Shown one piece after another: positions 15,976 through 25,963 of a DNA stretch of 64,000 nt. Each line of letters begins with the position of its first letter. Position 1 is the stretch's first letter. A program made the translations under genes and the position numbers. The DNA is from Flammeovirga agarivorans (lineage in GTDB: Bacteria; Bacteroidota; Bacteroidia; Cytophagales; Flammeovirgaceae), in NCBI RefSeq assembly GCF_012641475.1, contig NZ_JABAIL010000013.1, forward strand, positions 1 through 64,000, in the 5' to 3' direction. The notes below the pieces were generated by a model. It searched no databases and was not told the origin of the DNA. It saw only the letters and a program-made list of their open reading frames with translations.

Positions 15976-18177
15976 CTATTTCCAAATAGAATCGATAAAT
16001 TCTGGATGATCAACATAAGGATTTCTATTTCCTTGTAATAAGAAAATAGCCTCATTTCTATCAATTTCCTTTTGTGAAACAGGGTCAGCCTCATGCCATT
16101 CTAAAAGCATTTGTAAATAACCACTTTCAAAAACTTGTCCTGTAGTGCCATTAAATACATAGTCTGCCTCTGAAGAATTTTGATCCCAAGAACTTATTTC
16201 ATCCTCATAACGCGTAGCCATGTAGAAATAGATTCGTGCAATATCTCCTTTGTATTCATCGATCGGTTCAAATACTTTTTGTCCATCTGCATTGTAACCC
16301 AAGATAGAACCGTTTACTGTTTCAGTTCCCCCTGAAGTTACTTCTCCATAAGGGTTGTTACTTCTTGTATTGTTTACTTTTTTATCAGCAGGAATAACAT
16401 GGAAGATATCACTTTTCATTGGTTCATCAGAATTGAACCAACTTTGAGGCATAGAGTGCTCTCTGTTATAATATTGTCCTTCCTCAGTACCTCCAGAACC
16501 AGAATCTTTGTCAGTGATTTGAGTAAACTCATGCTCGCCAGGTTGGTCACCATCAGGAACACTTGGGTTTGATGGATTAGGAATATCAGTATACATATCC
16601 CATACGATCTTACCTTCACCATATTTATCATCTGTGGTAGTATAAGCATCCCAAAGTGCACTATAACCTAAATTGACATAATTTTCTGAAATGATATTAT
16701 GTAAGGTAGATTTTAAGTTGTAACCTGATAATCCATCAGCTAATGCATAATAACTACTAGGGTCTACCGAGATAATCTCTTCAGCGTTGAATTTAAAGTT
16801 ATCAATAGAATAACCACCATCATTTACATTTTCTTCACCTTCATATAAGAATGCTACAACAACATTTCCATAAGAAGTCAAATCAATATTTCCACTATGT
16901 GTCCAAGTACCATACCCACTAGAACCGTCATTAGATAATGTTGCGTTGATTTCAGTCCAAGTAGCTTGTGAAGGTGCAGCAGATCCATTAAAATCACTAG
17001 AGACCATCACTTTTAGCGTAGCACCCGTTGCAAATTCTTGTCTTGTATCAAATGATATTACTTTAAATTCTGCATTATTTACATCAAGAATAGGAGAGAT
17101 TAACCAAACTTTTCTTTTTTCTTCCTGTTTGTAAACAGTCATATTTGCGTAACCATTGCTTTGGTATTCATTATAGAACCAGCCTTGTGTTCCCTCTTCT
17201 ACGATATTATTCCAACCTTCGATAGCAATATCATCATATTTTGTTCCCTCGAATGCTTCTTTTATTTGACGAACAGTCTCAGAAGGAGTAGGTTCTTCTT
17301 CATCGTCATCATTGTCTTCGTCTTCATCATCCTCGTCATTACCACTTGATAATGTGAAATCTACTAAATCTGCAGAAGGAGTATTGATATAAATTTGAGC
17401 ATCATCTCTAAATCGAGAAACTAAACCGTATAAAGTACCTGTACCTTCTGGTAGTGTATCACCAGCAAAATCAGAATACCCGCTAGTTCTTAAAATAATA
17501 TCGTTATCAGTAGAACCATCGTTTAAATATCTATTTTGTGTTGACTCATTTTCAGCATCTGCGAAAGTTTTACCCTTATCACTATTCGCTACAGTAATAT
17601 TTTCAATCATCACTCTTCTACCTACATAGTAGTCTAAGTCTTCTTGAATTTCATTAACTGTTGCGGTATAGGTTACCAATTCTTCTTCAGCACCCGTAAA
17701 GAAATAACGTTTCATAATCGGGCTAGGAATTCTTCCTGCTGCAGGCGAACCTTCATATAAACTAGGTACACCTAATTGGATATTACTTCCATAAGAACCT
17801 AAGACTAGCTCGTCGCAAATAACAGCTACTTCTTGACCTAATTTAAATTGGGTGTATAGGGGAGAGCTGTCGATTCTGATCAAAATACCACCCGTTGTAT
17901 CTTGGATGTAGAGCTCTTTATATACATTTCCTTCTTCGTCTGAAGAAATAACTTGCCCTACAATTGTAGTGTTTTCAGGAATTGCAGTGGTATCATTATC
18001 ACCATGACCAGCTGTAGTGTGCAAACTCTTTAAATCAGCAATAGTCATTGTTGCTGTATCATCAGGAAGAGCTGCATTCGTAGCCGCTTCGGGGTCGTTA
18101 TATTCTGTATCTACACAGCTTACTAGAAACAATCCCAAAAGGAAAACAATTAGTCTATTTGTAAAAACCTGTTTCAT
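15976..18177 (-). CDS. Secreted endonuclease I lipoprotein with DUF5689 domain
   Basis: A surface nuclease of 733 aa. A lipoprotein signal ends at Cys21 (LVSC). A DUF5689 OB-fold-like domain (about 45-275) is followed by a strongly acidic linker (281-296), a choice-of-anchor J-like beta domain (about 300-465), and an endonuclease I domain (about 475-733). The catalytic region NREHSMPQSWF carries His574, with DIFHVIPADKKVNNTRSNNPYG (His593 and Asn residues) completing the beta-beta-alpha-metal type site. Endonuclease I cleaves double-stranded DNA non-specifically outside the cell. It is the last gene of the five-gene minus-strand operon; an intercistronic hairpin at 18251-18281 separates it from the gene before. 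Its OB domain is related to the repeats of that neighbour. Confidence 0.88.
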   Translation of the reverse strand: MKQVFTNRLIVFLLGLFLVSCVDTEYNDPEAATNAALPDDTATMTIADLKSLHTTAGHGDNDTTAIPENTTIVGQVISSDEEGNVYKELYIQDTTGGILIRIDSSPLYTQFKLGQEVAVICDELVLGSYGSNIQLGVPSLYEGSPAAGRIPSPIMKRYFFTGAEEELVTYTATVNEIQEDLDYYVGRRVMIENITVANSDKGKTFADAENESTQNRYLNDGSTDNDIILRTSGYSDFAGDTLPEGTGTLYGLVSRFRDDAQIYINTPSADLVDFTLSSGNDEDDEDEDNDDDEEEPTPSETVRQIKEAFEGTKYDDIAIEGWNNIVEEGTQGWFYNEYQSNGYANMTVYKQEEKRKVWLISPILDVNNAEFKVISFDTRQEFATGATLKVMVSSDFNGSAAPSQATWTEINATLSNDGSSGYGTWTHSGNIDLTSYGNVVVAFLYEGEENVNDGGYSIDNFKFNAEEIISVDPSSYYALADGLSGYNLKSTLHNIISENYVNLGYSALWDAYTTTDDKYGEGKIVWDMYTDIPNPSNPSVPDGDQPGEHEFTQITDKDSGSGGTEEGQYYNREHSMPQSWFNSDEPMKSDIFHVIPADKKVNNTRSNNPYGEVTSGGTETVNGSILGYNADGQKVFEPIDEYKGDIARIYFYMATRYEDEISSWDQNSSEADYVFNGTTGQVFESGYLQMLLEWHEADPVSQKEIDRNEAIFLLQGNRNPYVDHPEFIDSIWK

Positions 18178-18250
18178 TTATCAAAGTATTAAATTATAAG
18201 CGGTTAAGAGTCTTTATCGTTTTTACGCTTGATATTGAACTCTAATTAGT

Positions 18251-18281
18251 TCCCCACAAAAGTTGCGAGCTTTTGTGGGGA
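18251..18281 (-). other. Intercistronic hairpin in the nuclease operon
   Basis: Perfect 12-bp GC-rich stem (18251-18262 / 18270-18281) with a 7-nt loop in the 118-bp gap between two operon genes. On the minus strand no U-tract follows, so it is not a normal terminator. It may protect the upstream message or separate expression of the two genes. Confidence 0.6.
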
Positions 18282-18295
18282 GGAGTGTTAAGGTC

Positions 18296-21241
18296 TTATT
18301 CAACAACCTTTTCTTTAATAGATACGTTGTCGTAAACAACCACTGCACTACCATAAGTTCTAATCTCAAAGTAGATAGAAACTGCATCTGCTGGAGCAGT
18401 ATACTCAGCAGTGTATGTATTCCAAGAACCATTACCAGCACTATTTTCTAAATAGTCGTTTGGATCCTTGATATCACCAATTGATGAGTTAGCAGCGTTT
18501 TTAAAGAATGACCATAATCTACCGTCAGTACCGTCACCAGACTCAACATTGTAGTCGAAGCTTACGATATAAGTTTTACCTGCTTGAATAGAAATAGTCT
18601 GAGATATATCTTTAGTACCACCTGCTGTATGTTTAACAGCTGATGACCCTTCGTTTACAACTGTTGATTCCTGAGAAACATTTTCAGCTTTTGTCCAGCT
18701 ATCAGGTTTATCATCTGTCCAATTTTCGAAACCACCATTTAAGATTAAGTTCTCACCAGGAGCTGGTGCTGGATCGACAGGAGTCTCATCATCTTCTTCC
18801 TCAATTTCACCTGCTACAACAGTTTTGATAGTCCAAGATGAGGCATCCGTATTAGAAGAAGCTAAATATTTGAAAGCGATATAATAAGAACCACTTGTTA
18901 CCACAAATTGCGATAAAGATTCACCGAACTGTGCTCTATCAGTTTCTGTAGATAATACTGTCCAAGAAGCTTGTGATGGATCACCACTTCCTGCATAATC
19001 AGAAGAAACCATTACTTGTACTTTTTCAAAACCTTTGAAGTAGTTTAAGTTCTCAGTAACTAATAAACCTGGTTTTGTGAATGATGAGAAATCTACAGTT
19101 GATTTAGAAATCATCCATGATTCTACCTCGCCATTATTATAGCCATTGATAGAAGCCTCACCGTTTGCTGCTGCCCAAATTTCTTCGTTTTGTAGTACAT
19201 TATATGTCATAAAGTCGATAGATGTACTTGTTAGACTGCTACCTAAAATATCATCTCCAGCACCAATTGTACCTGAAGGAGGTAATACTTCTTCTTCTTC
19301 AACAGTAGCTCCATCGAATGAGAAGTCTGATGCACTCTTGATACCAGGAACTCCGAAATATGTTAAGATATCACCTTTAACCCATACTTCTTTTCCGGCC
19401 ATTTCAGGATTATCTTTCAAGTTTAAGCTCGATCTGATAAATGAACCTGATAATAATTGAATTGGCATACCCTTCGTTGCATCCGCTTCATCTGCTGATG
19501 CAGCGATAACAATATTAGAGTAAGACGAATTATCAGTTGCTCCTGCTTCAAAGTTACTAGCTAAAGAACTACCATTAACTGAACCAATGATGTATCCTTT
19601 AACCCAAACACCTGTTGCATCAACATTTTGTACCGCAGCAGCAATATTATAAGCATCCGTTAAGATACCTGTACCTTCTGCATCTATTGGAGGGGTAGTA
19701 GTGAAACGCTCATTTGTGAAATCAATATCATCTGGAGCATTTAATGTTAACTGAGGAGTACCATTGAAAATGGTAAGAATAGCTTGAATAGTACCGTTTT
19801 TCTCTGGTAAAGTTTCACCAGCAAAATCAGAATATTTAGAAGTACGAACTACAATTGTATTACCATTTGCATCTACTAAAGTTCTGTTGTATGCACTGAA
19901 TTCATCGTCAGCATATTTTTTACCTAGTTCAGAATCTGCAAACTGAACATTGCTTAAGGTTACCCAAGTATTTGATAAATCTTCGATGTTATCAGGTAAA
20001 GCTGACAGATCTAAAGCTACTGCACTAGGAACATTTCCTTCAACACCAGCAAATAAGTGGTTATTGATCTCGCTTTCCTCAATGTTACCAAATTTCTCTT
20101 CGTAGATTCCCCCCATTTGAATAGAACCTCCATAGTTACCCATATACAAGCCTTTTGCTTTGATAAATACTGTTTGTCCTAAAGCGTAATCAGTATATAA
20201 GCTTGTTTTATTTAACTTGATTTGGATACCGTAACCGTTATCTTGAATTGTAATGTATTTGTATACATTACCTGTTGAATCTGATGAAATCACTGTTCCT
20301 TTGAAAACAACATCTGCTGTCATTTCCATCAAATCAGAACCATCATACATATCTAATACTTCTTGAATTGAATGCGTTGTTTCAAGATCACCAGCATCAG
20401 GAACTTCCTCAAAACGATCACTTTCAAAAACCACATCATCAGATGTATTTAAAGTCAGTTGAAGCGTACCATTATATACCGTTAAAATTGCACTGATTGT
20501 ACCACTTTGTTCTGGTAATTCCTCATTTGCAAAATCTGCATATTGAGATGTACGAACGATAATTGTATTGCCTTCTGCAGTTGTTAATGTTCTGTTGTAA
20601 GCACTAAACTCATCTTCAGCATAAGTATTTCCCATTTCAGAGTTATCGAACTGAACATTTGCAACAGAAACCCAAGTATTGTATAATTTTTCAATATCCT
20701 CCGGTAGATTATCGATGTCCAATACTGTAGCTGTAGGAACTGTTCCTTGCTCACCAGCAACGATATACTCATCTATTACATCTTCTTCGATGTTACCAAG
20801 GCTGCCTTCGTAAACACCACCAATTTGTAAAGTACCACCATAGTTACCTAAGTATAATCCTTTACCTTTAACAAATACAGTTTGCCCTAGAGCATAATCA
20901 GCATATAAGCCAGATTTATTCAATTTCACTTGAATACCGTATCCGTTTTCTCCTTGTAAAGTAATGTACTTGTATACATTACCCGCAGAGTCTGATGAAA
21001 TGACTGTTCCTTTAAAAACGACATCATCAATAATTTCCATCATGTCAGACTCGTCGTATAAATCGATAACTTCTTCAATAGAATGAGAAATTTCAATGTC
21101 GACAGTGCCTGTTTCATCTTCGGGTTGACCTGGGCCGTCTAGTTCTTTTTCATCTTTAGCACATCCAATGAATAAAGATGCTACTAAAAAGCTTACCAAT
21201 AAGCTTCGAAAGAATTGTAGTAAATTGTTCTTTTTCATCAT
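18296..21241 (-). CDS. Multidomain surface lipoprotein with two DUF5689 OB-fold repeats
   Basis: A 981-aa lipoprotein (lipidated Cys27 in FIGC). Two DUF5689 repeats (about 50-275 and 285-520) are so alike that a recent tandem duplication is likely: both read SIxEVxDxYD, VFKGTVISSDSxGNVYKYIT, and GYGIQxKLNK. They are followed by a further OB-fold-like segment (about 530-650, DUF6359-like), a beta domain with a choice-of-anchor J-like look (about 670-800), and a C-terminal carbohydrate-binding-like beta sandwich (about 825-978, starting NLILNGGFENW). There is no catalytic motif. In this operon it probably binds the polymer, OB folds being common nucleic-acid or oligosaccharide binders, and hands it to the TonB receptor encoded just before it in the operon. 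Confidence 0.8.
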   Translation of the reverse strand: MMKKNNLLQFFRSLLVSFLVASLFIGCAKDEKELDGPGQPEDETGTVDIEISHSIEEVIDLYDESDMMEIIDDVVFKGTVISSDSAGNVYKYITLQGENGYGIQVKLNKSGLYADYALGQTVFVKGKGLYLGNYGGTLQIGGVYEGSLGNIEEDVIDEYIVAGEQGTVPTATVLDIDNLPEDIEKLYNTWVSVANVQFDNSEMGNTYAEDEFSAYNRTLTTAEGNTIIVRTSQYADFANEELPEQSGTISAILTVYNGTLQLTLNTSDDVVFESDRFEEVPDAGDLETTHSIQEVLDMYDGSDLMEMTADVVFKGTVISSDSTGNVYKYITIQDNGYGIQIKLNKTSLYTDYALGQTVFIKAKGLYMGNYGGSIQMGGIYEEKFGNIEESEINNHLFAGVEGNVPSAVALDLSALPDNIEDLSNTWVTLSNVQFADSELGKKYADDEFSAYNRTLVDANGNTIVVRTSKYSDFAGETLPEKNGTIQAILTIFNGTPQLTLNAPDDIDFTNERFTTTPPIDAEGTGILTDAYNIAAAVQNVDATGVWVKGYIIGSVNGSSLASNFEAGATDNSSYSNIVIAASADEADATKGMPIQLLSGSFIRSSLNLKDNPEMAGKEVWVKGDILTYFGVPGIKSASDFSFDGATVEEEEVLPPSGTIGAGDDILGSSLTSTSIDFMTYNVLQNEEIWAAANGEASINGYNNGEVESWMISKSTVDFSSFTKPGLLVTENLNYFKGFEKVQVMVSSDYAGSGDPSQASWTVLSTETDRAQFGESLSQFVVTSGSYYIAFKYLASSNTDASSWTIKTVVAGEIEEEDDETPVDPAPAPGENLILNGGFENWTDDKPDSWTKAENVSQESTVVNEGSSAVKHTAGGTKDISQTISIQAGKTYIVSFDYNVESGDGTDGRLWSFFKNAANSSIGDIKDPNDYLENSAGNGSWNTYTAEYTAPADAVSIYFEIRTYGSAVVVYDNVSIKEKVVE

Positions 21242-21285
21242 TACAGATTTAGTGAACAGAAAAAATTAGAATTGATTTATTTTTA

Positions 21286-24006
21286 TTAGAAACTTAGGCT
21301 CAGATTAACAAAAGCTCTGATGCCTTGTGCGTAGAAATATTTGTTAGCAAACTTATTAGGATTACCATCTACAAAATCGAATCTGTATTGTTGGAATCCA
21401 GTAGTTTGTATATCACTATTGTTGAGAATATTATTGACATTAAGGTTTACTCTGAATAAGTAATCTTTAATCTTCCAACTTTTACCCGCGGAAACATCCA
21501 CTGTAAAAGTATTTTTCATTTTCTCTTGGTGTAAAATTGCGTAGTACTCATCAGAACCATATTCAATACCCGGTTCGTTGATGGCTCTATCTGTATATCT
21601 AGCAGGGTTTAATGTAACGAAACGGTCACCTAAATAATTGACTTGAACACCAATAAACCAATATTTTTTAGACCAATATTCTAAACCAAGTGAACCTGCT
21701 TCTTCAGGAGATCCTCCTACATGTCTACCATTATAGAAGACTGTTTCATTATCACTTAATTTCTCAGAACTGTTGTCTACAGTAGTTGTAGCATATGGGT
21801 TTGCATTATAAGTATATGTTGCCTTTGTATAGGCTCCTTTAAGTCTTAAAGCTTCTGTGATATTGTATTGTAAACCAACCTCAACACCTACATTTTCTTG
21901 ACCAACACCCGTTAATACATAGTTGACAAAGTTTTGATATGCATCATCATAATATGAAATTACATCTGTTAAGTCAGCAATTTGCGTATAGAAAGCAGAT
22001 GCTCTAAACTTTAAGCGTTGACCTCTGTAGTAATAGTTTAAATCATATGAAGTCACTTTTGAAGACACTAGATCTTCAACTGTTTCATTTCTAGTTCTTA
22101 ATGATGTGAAACTATCTTGGAAATAAGGAGCTTTAGTAAAGAAGGCAGCATTGGCAGTAATAACATTTCTACCGTTGATAAAATATTCACCACCTGCTTT
22201 TACACCATAGTCTAAGAAACTTAACACATCGGATTTACCATAAGAATCTTCTGGGAATAATCCTTTTAATCGGTTACCAAAACGGTACATCGAAGTATTT
22301 GTAAAATTACCTCCCAAGTATACCGAACCTTTAGCGAATGATTTTTTTACTTGACCCCACCAATTTGCAGTTTGGATATTGGCATCATAATCATGACCAA
22401 TTCTATCACCTTCTCCTTTTACAATATTGTCATCATTGAGGTCATTAACTGCAGCCACTGGATCGATAAAATCTCTATCAGCAAAATTATCAATATCTAC
22501 CCAGTAATCACCACCAAGTAAATCTCCAATGGTATTGTAGTTATTACTTTGGTACAGTTGATATTGTAAACCTGTGTGTACTTTCCAAGTAGGGTTAATG
22601 TCCCAAGTAAGCGTAGGATTGATGTCTAACTTATGAGAATCTAAGTGACGTTCTTCGATAATATAGTGAGATCTATTTCCTGAAACCGTTTCACTGTCAG
22701 GATCTAACCAGTCTGTTGGTACAGTTTGGAAGTTACTACGGTTCATATCATACATAAACTCCCAATCTACTTGACCAAACTCATCTGATTTCCAAAGCTC
22801 AGTAAGCATATCACCAGCAACATCATTACCTTGATCATATTGATAAGAAGGTAAATTACGGTAATAATCAGGTCTAGGGTCAGGAGCATCATACCAGTTC
22901 ATTGCTGTTTTCTTTCCTTTACCTAAAGTATATCCAACACTAGTATTTAATCTTAATTTATCATTGATTTTCCAATCGTCCTTTAGGATAAACGATGGTG
23001 AGATCGTTGTTTTTTCTCTTGAATTTCTTTTCTCACCTTCCTGATAACCCCAATAAGGGTTGTAAAAGTTAGTCCCTTTTAAATCATAAACTTCCTGAAC
23101 TGTTGCTCCTTGTTGACCTCTAGTAGAAGGAGCAACAAAAGAAGTAAATACAAGTTTATGTTTTTTGCTGAATTGCTTTTCAACCGCAAAGAAACCCGCC
23201 CAAGCATCATAAGTAGTTCCTTCTACATATCCTTCTTGTGCCCATCTTCTTGAACCTGAAACTGTAAATGCCCAACCATTATCTAACAATCCTGTTGAAT
23301 AAGTTAGCATTACTCTATTTTGATAACTTGAATTACTGAATGAATAACTACCCTTAAAACCTGGTCGTTGCTGTGCTGGATCAGTAAGAATATTAGTTGA
23401 TCCACCGATATTAGAAAAAGAGAAATCAACAGGTGACAAATTGTATGTTGTTTCTTTATTTCGAGTCACATCATTTAAACCTCCCCATAAAGACCAAGAA
23501 GCATAACCTCTTTCAGGATTGGCCATATTCACACCATCAATAAATACATTTAAGTAATTAGATTGATAACCTCTTTGTCTAAACCAATATGGTCCCCAAG
23601 CATATCCAGCTATTGAGCTATAGGCATCTCCTGATGAGAAAAGTAAGCCTGGAGTTGACTGAGTATCACCATCACCGGCATCTAAGTCTGTTAATGAAAG
23701 TGCAATAGTACTTGCTTCATCTAACTCAGGAATCATCTTAATAATCATTCCGTTGGATAGGGGAAGGTCTACCGGATTAAAATCATCCAATGAAATATGA
23801 ACCATTGCATTTTCAGGTAACCCTACACTCGGTACTTTAAACACACCGTCCTCATTTGTAAGGTATGTATTCCCGTTTACTATAACTTGTACAGCAATCA
23901 TTGGAGCTTCAGTTCCTGTGATAATAACTTTACCTTGGATGTCAGCTTCCTGCCCAAATACTGAGAGATGTATAAGGGTAATTAAAATTGTAAATAATCT
24001 TTTCAT
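21286..24006 (-). CDS. TonB-dependent outer-membrane receptor with regulatory domain
   Basis: A 906-aa outer-membrane importer driven by the TonB-ExbBD system. A signal peptide (1-18) is followed by a carboxypeptidase-regulatory-like beta sandwich (about 22-100, DIQGKVIITGTEAPM...NEDGVFKVPSVG), a plug domain (about 110-230) and a 22-stranded beta-barrel-like region ending in the terminal aromatic of RAFVNLSLSF. No SusD partner follows, so it is not a classic SusCD pair. Genes on both sides encode secreted nucleases or a binding lipoprotein, implying that it imports nucleic-acid breakdown products such as oligonucleotides. Substrate is inferred only from context. Confidence 0.88.
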   Translation of the reverse strand: MKRLFTILITLIHLSVFGQEADIQGKVIITGTEAPMIAVQVIVNGNTYLTNEDGVFKVPSVGLPENAMVHISLDDFNPVDLPLSNGMIIKMIPELDEASTIALSLTDLDAGDGDTQSTPGLLFSSGDAYSSIAGYAWGPYWFRQRGYQSNYLNVFIDGVNMANPERGYASWSLWGGLNDVTRNKETTYNLSPVDFSFSNIGGSTNILTDPAQQRPGFKGSYSFSNSSYQNRVMLTYSTGLLDNGWAFTVSGSRRWAQEGYVEGTTYDAWAGFFAVEKQFSKKHKLVFTSFVAPSTRGQQGATVQEVYDLKGTNFYNPYWGYQEGEKRNSREKTTISPSFILKDDWKINDKLRLNTSVGYTLGKGKKTAMNWYDAPDPRPDYYRNLPSYQYDQGNDVAGDMLTELWKSDEFGQVDWEFMYDMNRSNFQTVPTDWLDPDSETVSGNRSHYIIEERHLDSHKLDINPTLTWDINPTWKVHTGLQYQLYQSNNYNTIGDLLGGDYWVDIDNFADRDFIDPVAAVNDLNDDNIVKGEGDRIGHDYDANIQTANWWGQVKKSFAKGSVYLGGNFTNTSMYRFGNRLKGLFPEDSYGKSDVLSFLDYGVKAGGEYFINGRNVITANAAFFTKAPYFQDSFTSLRTRNETVEDLVSSKVTSYDLNYYYRGQRLKFRASAFYTQIADLTDVISYYDDAYQNFVNYVLTGVGQENVGVEVGLQYNITEALRLKGAYTKATYTYNANPYATTTVDNSSEKLSDNETVFYNGRHVGGSPEEAGSLGLEYWSKKYWFIGVQVNYLGDRFVTLNPARYTDRAINEPGIEYGSDEYYAILHQEKMKNTFTVDVSAGKSWKIKDYLFRVNLNVNNILNNSDIQTTGFQQYRFDFVDGNPNKFANKYFYAQGIRAFVNLSLSF

Positions 24007-24034
24007 TATAAAAACGAAATTGAAAAGGTTGCTA

Positions 24035-25081
24035 TTATTTAGTTGTATCTACTTTCTTTAAAAGATATATAACAACAGGAAAGTGATCTGAGTAACCTCC
24101 AGCATAATTTCCTCCTGCATATGTTCTAAAAGGGTATCCTTTGTATTTGCCTGATGAGTTCTTTAATTCATCATAATTACAGATGCTAGCTTTGTAAAAA
24201 AATAAGCCATCTTTATCCTCTTTTAATTCTTTTGTGATGATAATTTGATCAAAAAGATTCCATCTATCTCTATAGGCTAGAGACCCCAATCCATTCTTAT
24301 ACATCTTGTAATATGGGTTGTATAAAAAGTTCTTTTCATTAAGTTTTTTAGCGTCTCCAATTGCTCCTAACGATTTGTATACGCTTTTATTTGTAGGGTC
24401 ATCATTTAAGTCACCCATGGTTATACAATTCATGTTAGGATGAGCAGTTCTTAAAGAATCGATAATTTGTCGATTAAGTTTCCCCGCTTCTTCTCTATAT
24501 CTAGATTCTGCTCTTCTTGAAGGCCAGTGGTTTACAATAACAGCTAAAGCTTCTCCACCTAATTGACCTTCGACGATAAGTTGGTTTCTTGATTTGAATT
24601 CCCAGTTATCACCAGCATACGTTTCTTTTATCCTTAAATCTCTTGCTGAAACTTTTGTAACATGAAAAATATCCTTTCTATAGATTAAGGCAACATCAAC
24701 ACCTCTTTTATCTGGGCCTTCAATTTGTGCAACACCATAATTATATTTCGATAGGGCAGGTTGATTCACCAAATCTTCTACTACTCCTTTTGTTTCTATT
24801 TCTGATACGCCAACAATAGTAGGAACATCTTTTGAAATATCTGAACCAAGCTTGGCAATGATCTTAGACATACGTTCCTGTTTTTCTAAGTAACGCTTAC
24901 CAGTCCATTTGTTTTTACCATTAGGAAGAAATTCATAGTCGTTTTTGTCTTCTGTATGAAGAGTATCAAATAAGTTCTCGAGGTTATAAAAACCAACTGT
25001 ATACACTTTATACTCTGCTTCTTGAGCATTTGAGGTTAAAGAGTAACATAGAATGAAGAAAAAGTAAAGTAGTTTTTTCAT
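24035..25081 (-). CDS. Secreted endonuclease/exonuclease/phosphatase (EEP) family protein
   Basis: A 348-aa EEP-superfamily hydrolase with a signal peptide (about 1-19), hence periplasmic or secreted. The DNase I-like catalytic set is recognisable: FYNLENLFD, Glu in VSEIET, DRGVD-like GVDVALIYR, NHWPSRR, GDLNDDP and the terminal SDHFPV. Such enzymes hydrolyse phosphodiesters in DNA, RNA or small phosphoesters with Mg2+. The gene sits 12 nt after a second EEP gene and 28 nt before the TonB receptor, so they are transcribed together. Confidence 0.88.
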   Translation of the reverse strand: MKKLLYFFFILCYSLTSNAQEAEYKVYTVGFYNLENLFDTLHTEDKNDYEFLPNGKNKWTGKRYLEKQERMSKIIAKLGSDISKDVPTIVGVSEIETKGVVEDLVNQPALSKYNYGVAQIEGPDKRGVDVALIYRKDIFHVTKVSARDLRIKETYAGDNWEFKSRNQLIVEGQLGGEALAVIVNHWPSRRAESRYREEAGKLNRQIIDSLRTAHPNMNCITMGDLNDDPTNKSVYKSLGAIGDAKKLNEKNFLYNPYYKMYKNGLGSLAYRDRWNLFDQIIITKELKEDKDGLFFYKASICNYDELKNSSGKYKGYPFRTYAGGNYAGGYSDHFPVVIYLLKKVDTTK

Positions 25082-25093
25082 AAAAATCAGTAA

Positions 25094-25963
25094 TTAGTTT
25101 GAGAACACACTCAAAACAGGTCGATGATCACTTACTTTTGGATCATAGTAACCAGAACACTCATCCAATGTCAATGTATAAGCATCAACAAAACCATCAA
25201 AAAATTCATCAGTCATTAATATGTGATCAATATGGCTTGGCCAACCAGGGTATGACCAATTCAAAGGATCATCAGATCTTGCTAACGCTTCATCAGAAAA
25301 CTGATAATTTGTACGATCATCAATAAAGACTTTATAGTCTGAGGTATTTGAAGGAATGATGGTATGATTGAAATCTCCTAAAACGATCACCTTTTCGTTG
25401 GCATAATTGGAATCCAAATAATCTTTTAACCTTTTTGCCCCTTCTGATCTTCGATAATTATTTGTTTCTCCACTACAACATTTCATATGTAAGTTGATCA
25501 CTGTAAATTCCTGACCAGAGGTCTTATCTTTAAAAGTCACTAATAAAGGTTTCCTAGGAAAAAAATAGCTTTCAAAATCACCTGATGCTAGAATCTCTTT
25601 TGATAAAACTTCTAGATGATCTGTTCTGTAAACGAAGGCCAAATGGTAATCGTCATTAACGCCAAAAGCAATATCTTCATCAACAATTACATCATATCGT
25701 TCATCTAATTGTTTTATCTGATCCAGCTTTCCTGTTTGTTCAATTTCCTGTAATCCCCAAACATCATAACCACTTTCAATAATCGTGGCATTAACGAATT
25801 CAGTAGTTTCTGTATGCTTTGGAAAATGTTCAATATTCCATGTCAACACCTCAAGAGTGTTCTCGTTTTCTGAATAAGAAAGACAAGGAACTAAAGCATT
25901 ATCTGTTTCTGGAAGTGAAACACTAGGATTGTCAACATCGGAAGAACACCCAATAGTAGACAC
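25094..25963 (-). CDS. EEP family nuclease/phosphatase, probable lipoprotein
   Basis: A second EEP-superfamily protein, 289 aa from a GTG start. Catalytic motifs are present: TWNIEHFP, Glu in GLQEIE, VINLHMKCC, GDFNHTI and SDHRPV. Two paired Cys in the LHMKCCSG region might form a disulfide. From the GTG only the tail of a lipoprotein signal (STIGCSSD) is left. The frame stays open upstream and would encode a complete signal starting at an ATT codon at 26005 (separate entry). This is the first gene of the nuclease operon. It differs clearly from its neighbour EEP protein, so the two probably cut different linkages. Confidence 0.82.
   Translation of the reverse strand: MSTIGCSSDVDNPSVSLPETDNALVPCLSYSENENTLEVLTWNIEHFPKHTETTEFVNATIIESGYDVWGLQEIEQTGKLDQIKQLDERYDVIVDEDIAFGVNDDYHLAFVYRTDHLEVLSKEILASGDFESYFFPRKPLLVTFKDKTSGQEFTVINLHMKCCSGETNNYRRSEGAKRLKDYLDSNYANEKVIVLGDFNHTIIPSNTSDYKVFIDDRTNYQFSDEALARSDDPLNWSYPGWPSHIDHILMTDEFFDGFVDAYTLTLDECSGYYDPKVSDHRPVLSVFSN

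Noticed and set aside
21286-24006. TonB receptor as a SusC of a polysaccharide locus
   Set aside because: No SusD-like gene is adjacent, and the neighbours are nucleases rather than glycoside hydrolases.
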